DNA from: CAZJHD01 sp964545855
GTDB lineage: Bacteria; Planctomycetota; UBA1135; JACQFD01
Reading direction: 5' to 3'
NCBI GenBank assembly: GCA_964545855.1
Contig: CAZJHD010000064.1
Coordinates: 1 to 24,149, forward strand
DNA length: 24,149 bases
The position numbers and the translations under genes were made by a program. Positions 14,120-21,496 of the stretch are shown here, piece after piece; the first letter of the stretch is position 1; each line of letters begins with the position of its first letter. Below the pieces are notes generated by a model, which was not told the DNA's origin, made no database searches, and was given only the letters and a program-made list of their open reading frames with translations.

Positions 14120-15157
14120 GTGGAGAATCGTTTCCGGGACGAGGCCGAGGTCTTCGTCGAAGCCGGCCATGGAGGCGACGGTCGCATCTCCTTCCGACGG
14201 GAGAAGTTCGTCCCGAGGGGAGGTCCCGACGGCGGAGACGGCGGCCGCGGCGGCGACGTGATCCTCTTCGCCGATCCGTCCCTCGACACGCTCTACGACC
14301 CGGCGCGGATCCGGCGGTATCGCGCGCGGGAGGGAGAAGCCGGTGGCGCCGCCAACTGCCACGGCGCCGACGGCGCCTCCGTGCGGATCGCGCTCCCGAC
14401 CGGCACCGTGGTTCGCGACGCGGAGAAGGGGAACGTGCTCTGCGACCTCCGCTCGCCGCACCAGGAGGTGGTGGTCGCGCGCGGGGGCCGCGGCGGGCGC
14501 GGCAACAAGCACTTCGCGCACGCGACGCGCCAGGTGCCGCGCATGGCCGAGGAGGGACGCCCCGGAGAGAAGCGCCACCTCCTCCTCGAGCTGAAGCTCA
14601 TCGCCTCCGTCGGTCTGATCGGTCTTCCCAACGCCGGCAAGTCGACGCTCCTGTCGCGCATCTCGGCGGCGCGGCCGAAGATCGGCGCCTACCCCTTCAC
14701 GACGCTCGTTCCCGAGGTGGGCGTCGTGGTGCTCGGCCAAGAACGCACCGTGGTCGTGGCCGACATCCCGGGTCTCATCGAGGGCGCGCACGAAGGGCAG
14801 GGGCTCGGCGACCGCTTCCTCCGGCACGTGGAGCGCACGCGTCTCCTCCTGCATCTCGTCGACTGCTCCTCCCTCGCCGACGTGGAGCCTCTGCGCGCGC
14901 TGGAGATCCTCGAGAAGGAACTCGCGAGCTACTCGCGCGCGCTGTCGCGCCGCCCGCGCGTCGTCGTCGCGACGAAGGTGGAGGATCCGGAGGCCGAAGG
15001 GCGCGCCGAGGCGCTCGACGTCCATCTCGCGAAGCGCCGCCGAGACCGGAGCGTCCGCATCTCCTCGGCGACGGGCCGCGGACTGAAGGACCTGCTCGTC
15101 TCGGTCGGGAAGAAGCTCCCCGTGGAGGAGCCCTCGGCGCCGGAAGCGGGCGCGTAG
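14120..15157 (+). CDS. obgE: GTPase ObgE/CgtA, ribosome assembly
   Basis: A 345-residue GTPase acting late in 50S subunit assembly and in stress signalling. The N-terminal Gly-rich Obg fold (about 1-158) shows FRREKFVPRGGPDGGDGGRGGD and RGGRGGRGNKHFAHATRQVP. The G domain has G1 GLPNAGKS (168-175), G2 in YPFTTLVP (191-198), G3 DIPG (215-218) followed by LIEGAHEGQGLG, and G5 around SSATG (315-319). The G4 motif reads TKVE (285-288) where NKxD is usual, so the Asp that selects guanine appears as Glu. There is no C-terminal OCT domain, as in many short Obg proteins. The start is GTG at 14120, giving MENRFRDEAEVFVEAG, close to the family N-terminus; no Shine-Dalgarno sequence is visible. Confidence 0.95.
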   Translation: MENRFRDEAEVFVEAGHGGDGRISFRREKFVPRGGPDGGDGGRGGDVILFADPSLDTLYDPARIRRYRAREGEAGGAANCHGADGASVRIALPTGTVVRDAEKGNVLCDLRSPHQEVVVARGGRGGRGNKHFAHATRQVPRMAEEGRPGEKRHLLLELKLIASVGLIGLPNAGKSTLLSRISAARPKIGAYPFTTLVPEVGVVVLGQERTVVVADIPGLIEGAHEGQGLGDRFLRHVERTRLLLHLVDCSSLADVEPLRALEILEKELASYSRALSRRPRVVVATKVEDPEAEGRAEALDVHLAKRRRDRSVRISSATGRGLKDLLVSVGKKLPVEEPSAPEAGA

Positions 15158-15269
15158 CGGCCCGCTGAGGAAGGCAGTCGAGGGGCGCGCGGGCCTCGTC
15201 GCCCGTCGAGTCCTTACGCCGCCGGCGACGCATCTCCTGGACAGGGGACGGCGGCGGAGTCGCGCCCCC

Positions 15270-15330
15270 GGAGGAGTTCCCTCCAGGCGGCGGCGCGCGG
15301 CGGTCGATCCAGGGAGCGAGGAGAGCTCCC
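15270..15330 (+). other. Two hairpins in the leader of the PilT/PilU gene
   Basis: The 194-base gap before the ATPase gene holds GGAGG/CCTCC (15270-15284, 5-base loop) and GGGAGC/GCTCCC (15312-15330, 7-base loop). The second loop is GAGGAGA, a Shine-Dalgarno-like sequence placed in a loop about 28 bases before the ATG. A further small stem, CGGGC/GCCCG, lies at 15190-15205, soon after obgE. In such GC-rich DNA small stems arise by chance, so function is uncertain. Confidence 0.25.
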
Positions 15331-15351
15331 GGAGCGGAGCGCCGACGCGCC

Positions 15352-16494
15352 ATGATCGAATTCGAAGACCTTCTCCGCGTGATGGTCCGCGACGGCGGAT
15401 CGGACCTGATCCTGAAGACCGGCGGCTTCCCCGCCGTCCGGGTGCACGGCCTGATCCGATACATCTCCGACGAGCGCCTCGACCGTGACTTCGGAGAGCG
15501 CGTCCTCGGGATCGCCCTCGATGCGAAGGCCCGCGCGCAGTTCGACCGCATCGGCCAGGCCGACTGCGCCTACGAGCTGGAGGGCGTTGGCCGTTTCCGT
15601 CTGAACGCGTTCCGCCAGGGCGGCGAGCCGGGCTTCGTGCTGCGCTACATCCGCAGCGACGTCCCCGACTTCCGAGACCTCAACCTCCCGGTCGACCAGC
15701 TGAAGCAGCTCGCGCAGCGCAAGCGCGGGCTCGTCCTCGCGACGGGCGTCGCGGGATCCGGCAAGTCGACGTCGCTCGCGTCGATGATCGAGTTCGTGAA
15801 CCGCACGACGAACAAGCACGTCGTGACGATCGAGGACCCGATCGAATTCCTCTTCGAGGACAAGCTCTCCGTCGTGAACCAGCGCGAGGTGGGGCTCGAC
15901 ACGCCCGACTTCAGCCAGGCTCTGAAGGCCTGCATGCGTCAGTCGCCCGACATCATCTTCCTCGGCGAGATGCGCGACCGGGAGACGGTGGAGGCGGCGA
16001 TCGGCGCCGCCGAAACGGGGCATCTCGTCTTCTCGACGATGCACACCGTGAACGCGGTGCAGACCGTCGAGCGCATCCTCACGTTCTTCCCGCCCCACCA
16101 GCACGACCTGCTCCGGCTGCAGCTCTCCCTGAACCTGGCGGGTGTCATCTCCCTGCGCCTCATCCGGCGCAAGGACAACGGGGGCCTCGTCCCCGCCGTC
16201 GAGCTCCTCCTCTCGACGCCGAGCGTGCGCGAGATCCTCGGCGAGGGACGGACGAAGGAGCTCCCGAAGGTCCTCGCCGAGGGCAGCTACTACGGCACGC
16301 AGACCTTCAACCAGAGCCTCTTCGGCCTCTTCGAGTCGGGGAACATCTCCTACGAGGACGCGGTCGCGAACTCCGACAACCCCGACGAGCTGAAGCTCCA
16401 GCTCCGTGGCATCCAGTCGGGCACGCGCTTCGAGCCGATGGGAACGACGACGAGCTCCGGCGCCGGCAGCATGCCGTCGCGCGGCAGGCTCTGA
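15352..16494 (+). CDS. PilT/PilU-family twitching motility ATPase (PilU-like)
   Basis: A 380-residue hexameric secretion-type ATPase that powers type IV pilus retraction at the cytoplasmic membrane. The N-terminal PAS-like domain covers about 1-115. The ATPase core shows Walker A GVAGSGKS (132-139), the Asp-box Glu in TIEDPIEF (159-166), Walker B with DIIFLGEMRDRET (200-212) and the His box GHLVFSTMHT (223-232). The C-terminal part GTQTFNQSLFGLFESGNISYEDAVANSDNPDELKLQ resembles PilU, and I do not see the AIRNLIRE motif typical of PilT, so PilU is favoured. A Ser/Gly-rich tail follows. The next gene is a GspC-like membrane protein; no pilin or other pil gene lies in the window. The leader has stacked hairpins and no well-placed Shine-Dalgarno sequence. 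Confidence 0.92.
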   Translation: MIEFEDLLRVMVRDGGSDLILKTGGFPAVRVHGLIRYISDERLDRDFGERVLGIALDAKARAQFDRIGQADCAYELEGVGRFRLNAFRQGGEPGFVLRYIRSDVPDFRDLNLPVDQLKQLAQRKRGLVLATGVAGSGKSTSLASMIEFVNRTTNKHVVTIEDPIEFLFEDKLSVVNQREVGLDTPDFSQALKACMRQSPDIIFLGEMRDRETVEAAIGAAETGHLVFSTMHTVNAVQTVERILTFFPPHQHDLLRLQLSLNLAGVISLRLIRRKDNGGLVPAVELLLSTPSVREILGEGRTKELPKVLAEGSYYGTQTFNQSLFGLFESGNISYEDAVANSDNPDELKLQLRGIQSGTRFEPMGTTTSSGAGSMPSRGRL

Positions 16495-16503
16495 GTTGCC
16501 GCG

Positions 16504-16522
16504 GCCGGAGGATCCCTCCGGC
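16504..16522 (+). terminator. Perfect hairpin after the PilT/PilU gene, possible T-less terminator
   Basis: An 8-bp perfect stem with a 3-base loop (GCCGGAGG-ATC-CCTCCGGC) begins nine bases after the stop codon. No T tract follows. Stem and loop size match the hairpin at 3490-3508. Confidence 0.5.
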
Positions 16523-16541
16523 TGCGAGACGGCGCCGCGGC

Positions 16542-16555
16542 TCCCGGCGCCGGGA
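16542..16555. repeat. 14-bp perfect palindrome
   Basis: TCCCGGCGCCGGGA is fully self-complementary and lies 70 bases before the putative -10 element of the GspC-like gene. It could be a binding site for a dimeric regulator, part of the termination region, or chance in GC-rich sequence. Confidence 0.3.
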
Positions 16556-16624
16556 ATGGCGGGGGGCCGTGGCGGGTCCGAGCGCGCCTCCGATCGCGGC
16601 CTTCGGTCGTCGCGAGGAGCCCCG

Positions 16625-16630
16625 TAGAAT
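16625..16630 (+). promoter_or_regulatory. Candidate -10 element (TAGAAT) of the GspC-like gene
   Basis: TAGAAT matches the sigma-70 -10 consensus in 5 of 6 positions and stands out in GC-rich surroundings. It ends nine bases before the ATG, so transcription would begin within about three bases of the start codon (nearly leaderless). The -35 position holds TTCGGT, a poor match. Confidence 0.4.
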
Positions 16631-16639
16631 CGGCTGCCG

Positions 16640-17635
16640 ATGAAGGCCTCGACGACTCGCTGGATCCTGAACGGCGCGACCGCTGTGGTCGCGGTGTTGA
16701 TGGTTCTCCAGTTCTGGGACTACTGGAAGAACAAGGGCGTGCGGCTCGGCATCGAGGACAGCGCGACCATCCGCAAGCGCCTGCGCGTCTCGCCCGAGAA
16801 GACGAAGGAGCTCGTCCGGCACTGGACCTTCTACGAGGCGATCCAGTCGGTGAACGTGACGGGCATCCCGCCGAAGGTGGAGCTGCCGCCGGACGAGAAA
16901 CCGCCGGAGCAACCGAAGGTGCAGGTGAATCCGCTGGAGCAGGTGCTCGCGATCATCGGCACCTACATCGACGGAGGCGATCCGGCGAAGAGCCAGGTGC
17001 TCGTCCGCTGGAAGGACTCGCAGATCTCCGAGAAGGATCAGGCGAAGGTCGTCGCGCTCACGGTGGGGGACTGGCTGCCGAAGCCCTACGACTCGAAGTA
17101 CCGCCTCGACCGGGTGCAGATCGCCCGCGCCGTCTTCGTCACGGACGAGGGGAAGGAGCTCTACCTCCGCGTGCCGGAGATGCAGGGCTTCAAGATCGGA
17201 GACCAGGTGCCCGGCCCCGTCGGTCCGGTCGCCCAGCACCCCTACGGACCCGCTTCCGTCCGGCCCTCCGACTACACGGAGCCCGCGCAGACGCGCGAGG
17301 TGAGCCCCAACTCCTTCTGGGTCTCGCGCGACGACGCCACGACGATCGAGTCGAAGGGTCTCGAGATGCTCGGGCGCGAGGTGCAGACGGCGCCCTACCT
17401 GGACCCGAAGACGCGCCGGCCCGCCGGGCTGCGGGTCACCCTCGTCCGGCCCGATTCGATCCCCTCGAAGCTCGGCGTGCGCGAGGGCGACGTCGTGCGC
17501 GACCTGAACGGCGCTCCGATCCGATCGACGTCGGACGTCTACGCCTACGCGAAGGCGAATCCGGGCGTGCGTCAGGTGGTGATCACGGTGGAGCGATTCG
17601 GGCGACCCGTGGCGCTCACCTACGTGCTGCCGTGA
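16640..17635 (+). CDS. GspC-like single-pass membrane protein with C-terminal PDZ domain
   Basis: A 331-residue protein with a short cytoplasmic N-terminus and a transmembrane helix at about 8-25 (ILNGATAVVAVLMVLQFW). A periplasmic region with a Pro-rich linker (about 78-92) precedes a segment resembling the GspC homology region (NPLEQVLAIIGTYI ... SQVLVRWKD, about 96-128). A PDZ-like domain closes the protein (about 245-331), with GLRVTLVRPDSIPSKLGVREGDVVRDLNG. This architecture is that of GspC/PilP-like inner-membrane components, which link the inner-membrane platform to the outer-membrane secretin. It follows a PilU-like ATPase, fitting a type II secretion or type IV pilus role, but no other gsp/pil genes are present. 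The start lies just after a TAGAAT element. Homology is judged by architecture and is moderate. Confidence 0.75.
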   Translation: MKASTTRWILNGATAVVAVLMVLQFWDYWKNKGVRLGIEDSATIRKRLRVSPEKTKELVRHWTFYEAIQSVNVTGIPPKVELPPDEKPPEQPKVQVNPLEQVLAIIGTYIDGGDPAKSQVLVRWKDSQISEKDQAKVVALTVGDWLPKPYDSKYRLDRVQIARAVFVTDEGKELYLRVPEMQGFKIGDQVPGPVGPVAQHPYGPASVRPSDYTEPAQTREVSPNSFWVSRDDATTIESKGLEMLGREVQTAPYLDPKTRRPAGLRVTLVRPDSIPSKLGVREGDVVRDLNGAPIRSTSDVYAYAKANPGVRQVVITVERFGRPVALTYVLP

Positions 17636-17663
17636 CCGCCGGAGTGCCGGGAACGGGACACGG

Positions 17664-18422
17664 GTGCGCCTGACGCTCGACCTCGGGAACAGCCGGCTCT
17701 CCCTCGCTCTGCTGCACGAAGGACGGGTCGTCGCGCACCGCGTCCTCGACGCGCCGCGAACCGCGCGGGAGGTCGACCGGGCGCTCGACGCGCTCGCGGC
17801 GCGCAGCCGCGGGACGATCCGCGCCGCCGCCCTCTCGAGCGTGGTTCCCGAGGCCGCGCCCGCCGTCGTCGCCGCCGTGAGGCGCCGTCTCGGGATCGCG
17901 CCGCTGCTCTTCCCGAAGGACGCGCCGGGCCTCCTCCGCGTGCGACCGAGGCCCGCCCCCGCCGTCGGCGCCGACCGCCTCGCGAACGCTCTCGCCGCGC
18001 TCGCGCTCGTCGATGAGGACGCGATCGTCGTCGACGTCGGCACGGCGGCGACAGTCGATCTCGTCCGGCGCCGGGGATCGGTCTTCGAGGGCGGCATGAT
18101 CGCGCCGGGCCCGCGCCTCGGGGCGCGCTCCCTCGCGTCCATGACGGCGCAGCTCCCGGCAGTCCCCTTCGCGCCGGCGCGCTCGCCGCTCGGGCGGTCG
18201 ACCCGCGCCGCGATCGGCGCCGGGCTCTGGTTCGGGTTCCGCGCGCTCGTGCAAGGCCTCGTCGACGCCGTGAAGGACCGCGCGCCGCGCGCGGAGATCG
18301 TCGTGGCCGGAGGCGACGGGATCGCCTGCATGGAGCGAGGCCGCCACGGGTTCCTCGCCGTCCCCGATCTCACGCACCTCGGGCTCGATCGCGCCCTCGA
18401 GCTCACGGGGGCGCCCCGGTGA
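17664..18422 (+). CDS. coaX: Type III pantothenate kinase
   Basis: Phosphorylates pantothenate with ATP in the first step of coenzyme A synthesis. The 252-residue length fits the family. ASKHA-fold motifs are present: the phosphate loop DLGNSRL (6-12), the pantothenate-site GADRLANALAA (102-112), VDVGTAATVD (123-132) and GGMIAPG (143-149). The start is GTG at 17664, giving MRLTLDLGNS, the usual CoaX beginning; it lies 28 bases after the PDZ gene. The stop overlaps the GTG of the next gene (GTGA). coaX is often beside birA, which is not seen here. Confidence 0.94.
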   Translation: MRLTLDLGNSRLSLALLHEGRVVAHRVLDAPRTAREVDRALDALAARSRGTIRAAALSSVVPEAAPAVVAAVRRRLGIAPLLFPKDAPGLLRVRPRPAPAVGADRLANALAALALVDEDAIVVDVGTAATVDLVRRRGSVFEGGMIAPGPRLGARSLASMTAQLPAVPFAPARSPLGRSTRAAIGAGLWFGFRALVQGLVDAVKDRAPRAEIVVAGGDGIACMERGRHGFLAVPDLTHLGLDRALELTGAPR

Positions 18423-20404
18423 GGGACGAGGCTGCGGTCGCGGCGGAAGCGGACGCGTCCCCGGCGCGTCTCGCCGTCGCTTCCCTTCGTGCCGCCCTGG
18501 GAGACGCCGTCGCGGCGCTGCGGAGCCGCGCACCGCTGCGTCACTGCGTCTCGCTGCTCGCGCTCGCCGCCGTCACCTGGGTCTCGCGCGGAGCGTGGAT
18601 CGAGAGGCCCATCGGCGCCGGTCCGTCGAGCGCGGCGATCGCGCGCGCGGCGCTCGCGGTCTCCGCCTTCGAGGCCCGCGGTCTCGTCGCCTCCGGCGGA
18701 CTCACGGTGCCGGCGCCCCTGCCGGTGCCGGCGGAGGAAGGGATCCGCGCCCTCGAGCCTCCGCTCTTCGCCTGGACGGCGCTCGCCGTGCGCCGGTTCA
18801 CGGGCGCGTCTCCGATCCGCGCCGCGGCGCTCGCCGACGCTCTCTGCCTCTTCCTCGCCGTCGCGGGCATCTACGCGCTCGCCACGCGCCGCGCGGGCGC
18901 CGTCGGAGGTTTCGTGGCGGGCTCGTTCCTCGCCGTCACCCCGCTCGTCGTCGACGCCGGAGCGGGCGAGCCCCGGGCCGGTCTCGCGGCCGGGGTCCTG
19001 CTGGCGGCGGCGCTCGAGTGGTTCCTCCGGCGCCGATCGGCGGCGCTGCTCGCGGCCGTCGTCGCCGTCTCCCTGCTGGGGAGCCTCGCCCACGCGACCT
19101 TCCTCGTGGATGCCGCCATGGCCGTGGCGGCGGCGGCGCTCGTGCTCCGGCGCGACGCGCTCCGCCCCGGGACGCTCCTCGCGCTCGCGTCGCCCTTCGT
19201 CCTCGGCGCGCTCGTCCTGGCGGTGATGGAGCGCCTCGCGGGTACGGCGTCGCTCCTCGCCGAGACGGGCCTCTGGCGGACGGGCGGCATCGGTTTCTCG
19301 CCGATCGAGACCGTGACGCCGCCCGGAGGACCGTGGGTCGCGCTCGACCGGATCGTCCACGGGGTCTCGCCGCTCGTGCTCGTGGTCGGGGCCGCGGGCT
19401 ACGCCGGCCTCGTCGTCCGGCGGTTCCGGACCTGCGCGATCCCCGTCGCCCTCGCCGCGTCGGCCTTCGCGACGTTCGTGCTCCTCGCACCGCGTCCCGA
19501 GGCGCTGCCCGCGAGCCTCGTTCGCCTCGTTCCGCCCCTCGCCCTCGGGTGCGCCGTGATCGCCGGCTGGATGCGCACGCGTTGGTCCGTGGGCGCGAGC
19601 CTGCTGGCGGCGGCGCTCGCGGTGACCCTCCTCGGGAGCGCCTCCGGAACGGCGGCCCCCGAGGCCGATCGTCTGGAGGAGCTCGGGCGCGCCGTGCGGG
19701 AGCGGGTTCCCTTCGGCGAGGCCTTCGCATGGAGCGGCATCGAGCTGGACGCCGCGACGGCGGTGTGCGAGCGCCCCGTCCTCCCGCTCTACCGTCACGA
19801 CCCGCAGGTGGCGCGGCTCGTCGTCGACGGCGGGGCCGCCGTCCGTCCCGTGCGGTGGCTCTTCGTCTCGGACGTGGAGGACGACCCGCCCCTCGCGGAC
19901 TTCCTCGGGAGGCTGCGCTCCGCGCTGCCCTTCGAGCGCGAAGGGAGCGTGCACGCGTTCCGGCTCTCCGCGGACGCGGGCCCCTCCGGCGCCGAAGTGT
20001 CGCGCGGCCTCCTGGGGAGCACCTGGGTGCCGGGTCGGGGATTCCACCTGGAGCTGCCGGCTCGAGACGGCGTCGCGCAGTGGCGCGTCGAGGCCGGTCC
20101 GTGGTCGATGATGTCGACCCAGTCGGCGCCGATCCCGGCGGGAGGCGACAGCCTCGCGGTCCCGGCGGACTACGTGCCGCTGGAGCGCTTCTGGATGCGC
20201 GCGGTCCCGATCGACGCCACCGGCGCCGAGGGAGCGTCGACGGCGGAGATCTTCGTCCGGAGCCGGGGGCTCCGGAAGCTGCGTTCGCGCGCGCTCGCCC
20301 TGGCGCCCCTCCTCGGACTCTTCCTCGTCCTGCTCGTACCTCTGCTCCATGCGGGATTCCCTCCGCGCCGGTCGAGCGGGGGCGCGGAGGACGACTCTGG
20401 CTGA
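18419..20404 (+). CDS. Polytopic membrane protein, GT-C glycosyltransferase-like
   Basis: A 661-residue protein starting at GTG inside the coaX stop. After a short N-terminus there are about ten hydrophobic segments between residues 43 and 420, for example SLLALAAVTWVSRGAW, AALADALCLFLAVAGIYALA, LLAAVVAVSLLGSLAHATFLV and SLLAAALAVTLLGSA. A soluble domain follows (about 425-625), then a last transmembrane helix near 632-650 (ALALAPLLGLFLVLLVPLL). The order of an early loop with EPPLFAWTALAVRRFTG, then a hydrophobic bundle, then a C-terminal soluble part recalls ArnT/PMT-type lipid-linked sugar transferases. The acidic pair usual in the first loop of that family is not obvious, so activity is uncertain. 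Translational overlap with coaX suggests shared expression only. It could be a membrane protein of another class. Confidence 0.75.
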   Translation: MRDEAAVAAEADASPARLAVASLRAALGDAVAALRSRAPLRHCVSLLALAAVTWVSRGAWIERPIGAGPSSAAIARAALAVSAFEARGLVASGGLTVPAPLPVPAEEGIRALEPPLFAWTALAVRRFTGASPIRAAALADALCLFLAVAGIYALATRRAGAVGGFVAGSFLAVTPLVVDAGAGEPRAGLAAGVLLAAALEWFLRRRSAALLAAVVAVSLLGSLAHATFLVDAAMAVAAAALVLRRDALRPGTLLALASPFVLGALVLAVMERLAGTASLLAETGLWRTGGIGFSPIETVTPPGGPWVALDRIVHGVSPLVLVVGAAGYAGLVVRRFRTCAIPVALAASAFATFVLLAPRPEALPASLVRLVPPLALGCAVIAGWMRTRWSVGASLLAAALAVTLLGSASGTAAPEADRLEELGRAVRERVPFGEAFAWSGIELDAATAVCERPVLPLYRHDPQVARLVVDGGAAVRPVRWLFVSDVEDDPPLADFLGRLRSALPFEREGSVHAFRLSADAGPSGAEVSRGLLGSTWVPGRGFHLELPARDGVAQWRVEAGPWSMMSTQSAPIPAGGDSLAVPADYVPLERFWMRAVPIDATGAEGASTAEIFVRSRGLRKLRSRALALAPLLGLFLVLLVPLLHAGFPPRRSSGGAEDDSG

Positions 20405-20530
20405 GGCGGCCGCGGCGCACCGCGCGAGGCGCGCGCCGCGGGCGATGCAGGATGTCGCCGTGAGGAGGCGCAACGGCGCGGGGTGTGCCGGGGCCCGCGC
20501 GGAGCTCGGATGACTTCGGCCACGGGCTGC

Positions 20531-20536
20531 TAGACT
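20531..20536 (+). promoter_or_regulatory. Candidate -10 element (TAGACT) upstream of lipA
   Basis: TAGACT, 21 bases before the lipA TTG start, matches the -10 consensus in 4 of 6 positions and shares the TAGNNTC pattern with elements before rplU and the GspC-like gene. A possible -35 (ATGACT at 20510-20515) is spaced by only 15 bases. The 153-base gap from the previous gene is consistent with a new promoter for the lipA/dehydrogenase operon. Confidence 0.3.
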
Positions 20537-20557
20537 CGTCGCTCCGCCTCGCCGACG

Positions 20558-21496
20558 TTGCTGCCCGAGCTCCCGATCCTCTCGCCCTCCGTCGCACCGG
20601 CGCTCCGCAAGCCTCCGTGGCTCAAGGTGCGGGCGCCCGGGGGCGAGGCCTATGGGCGCCTCAAGGAGCAGCTCCGCGGCCTCGATCTCCACACCGTGTG
20701 CGAGGAGGCGCAGTGTCCGAACGTGGGGGAGTGCTGGAGCGGCGGCACGGCGACGGTGATGCTCCTCGGCGACACCTGCACCCGGGGCTGCCGCTTCTGC
20801 GCCGTCGTCTCCGGGAATCCGCAGGGCCGCGTCGACGCCGACGAGCCGCGCAAGGTGGCGCAGGCGATCGCCTCCTGGGGGCTCCGCTACGTCGTGCTCA
20901 CGTCCGTCGATCGGGACGACCTGCCGGACCAGGGGGCGGGCCACTTCGCCGAGACCGTCCGCCGCCTCCGTGCGGCGGCGCCGTCTCTGCGGGTGGAGGT
21001 GCTCGTCCCCGACTTCCGCGGCGACACGTCGTGCGTCGCCACGGTGCTCGCGGCGGAGCCCGACGTCTTCGCCCACAACGTCGAGACGGTGGAGCGGCTG
21101 CAGGCCTCGGTCCGCGACGCCAAGTGCGGCTACGGGCAGTCCCTCGAGGTGCTGCGCGCGGCGAAGCGCCTGCGGCCGGACGTCCGGACCAAGTCGTCCA
21201 TCATGCTGGGGCTCGGGGAGCGCGACGACGAGGTCGAGCGGGCTCTCCGCGACCTGCGCGGCGCCGGCGTCGACTTCGTCACGCTCGGTCAGTACCTGCG
21301 CCCGTCGTCGTGGCACCTTCCGGTCGCCGAGTTCGTGACGCCGGAGCGCTTCGACGCGTGGCGCGCCGCCGGCGAGGCTCTCGGATTCGCCGTCGTGTCG
21401 AGCGGCCCGCTCGTGCGCTCGTCCTACCGCGCCGGGGAATTCCAGATCGAGGCGATCCTCGAGGGCGGCGCGTCTCGCGAGGTGCAGGCGCGATGA
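20558..21496 (+). CDS. lipA: Lipoyl synthase
   Basis: A radical SAM enzyme that inserts two sulfur atoms into protein-bound octanoyl groups to make lipoyl cofactors. It has 312 residues. The auxiliary 4Fe-4S cluster cysteines are in CEEAQCPNVGEC (48, 53, 59), the radical-SAM CxxxCxxC is CTRGCRFC (74, 78, 81), and the C-terminal RSSY motif that ligates the auxiliary cluster is present (LVRSSYRAGE). VLTSVDRDDLPDQGAGHF and PDVFAHNVETVERL are family hallmarks. The start is TTG at 20558. Its stop overlaps the ATG of the E1 alpha gene (ATGA), so the cofactor-making enzyme is probably coupled to the lipoate-dependent complex that follows. lipB and lplA are not seen in the window. Confidence 0.96.
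   Translation: MLPELPILSPSVAPALRKPPWLKVRAPGGEAYGRLKEQLRGLDLHTVCEEAQCPNVGECWSGGTATVMLLGDTCTRGCRFCAVVSGNPQGRVDADEPRKVAQAIASWGLRYVVLTSVDRDDLPDQGAGHFAETVRRLRAAAPSLRVEVLVPDFRGDTSCVATVLAAEPDVFAHNVETVERLQASVRDAKCGYGQSLEVLRAAKRLRPDVRTKSSIMLGLGERDDEVERALRDLRGAGVDFVTLGQYLRPSSWHLPVAEFVTPERFDAWRAAGEALGFAVVSSGPLVRSSYRAGEFQIEAILEGGASREVQAR

Noticed and set aside
16307..21316. Long minus-strand frame (about 1670 codons) opposite the PDZ, coaX, membrane protein and lipA genes
   Set aside because: It lies antisense to four well-supported genes and its translation is low-complexity and Arg-rich, so it is an artefact of base composition.
20485..21492. N-terminal extension of E1 alpha overlapping lipA in another frame
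   Set aside because: The upstream translation is Arg/Gly-rich shadow of lipA; the ATG at 21493 in the ATGA overlap is the natural start.
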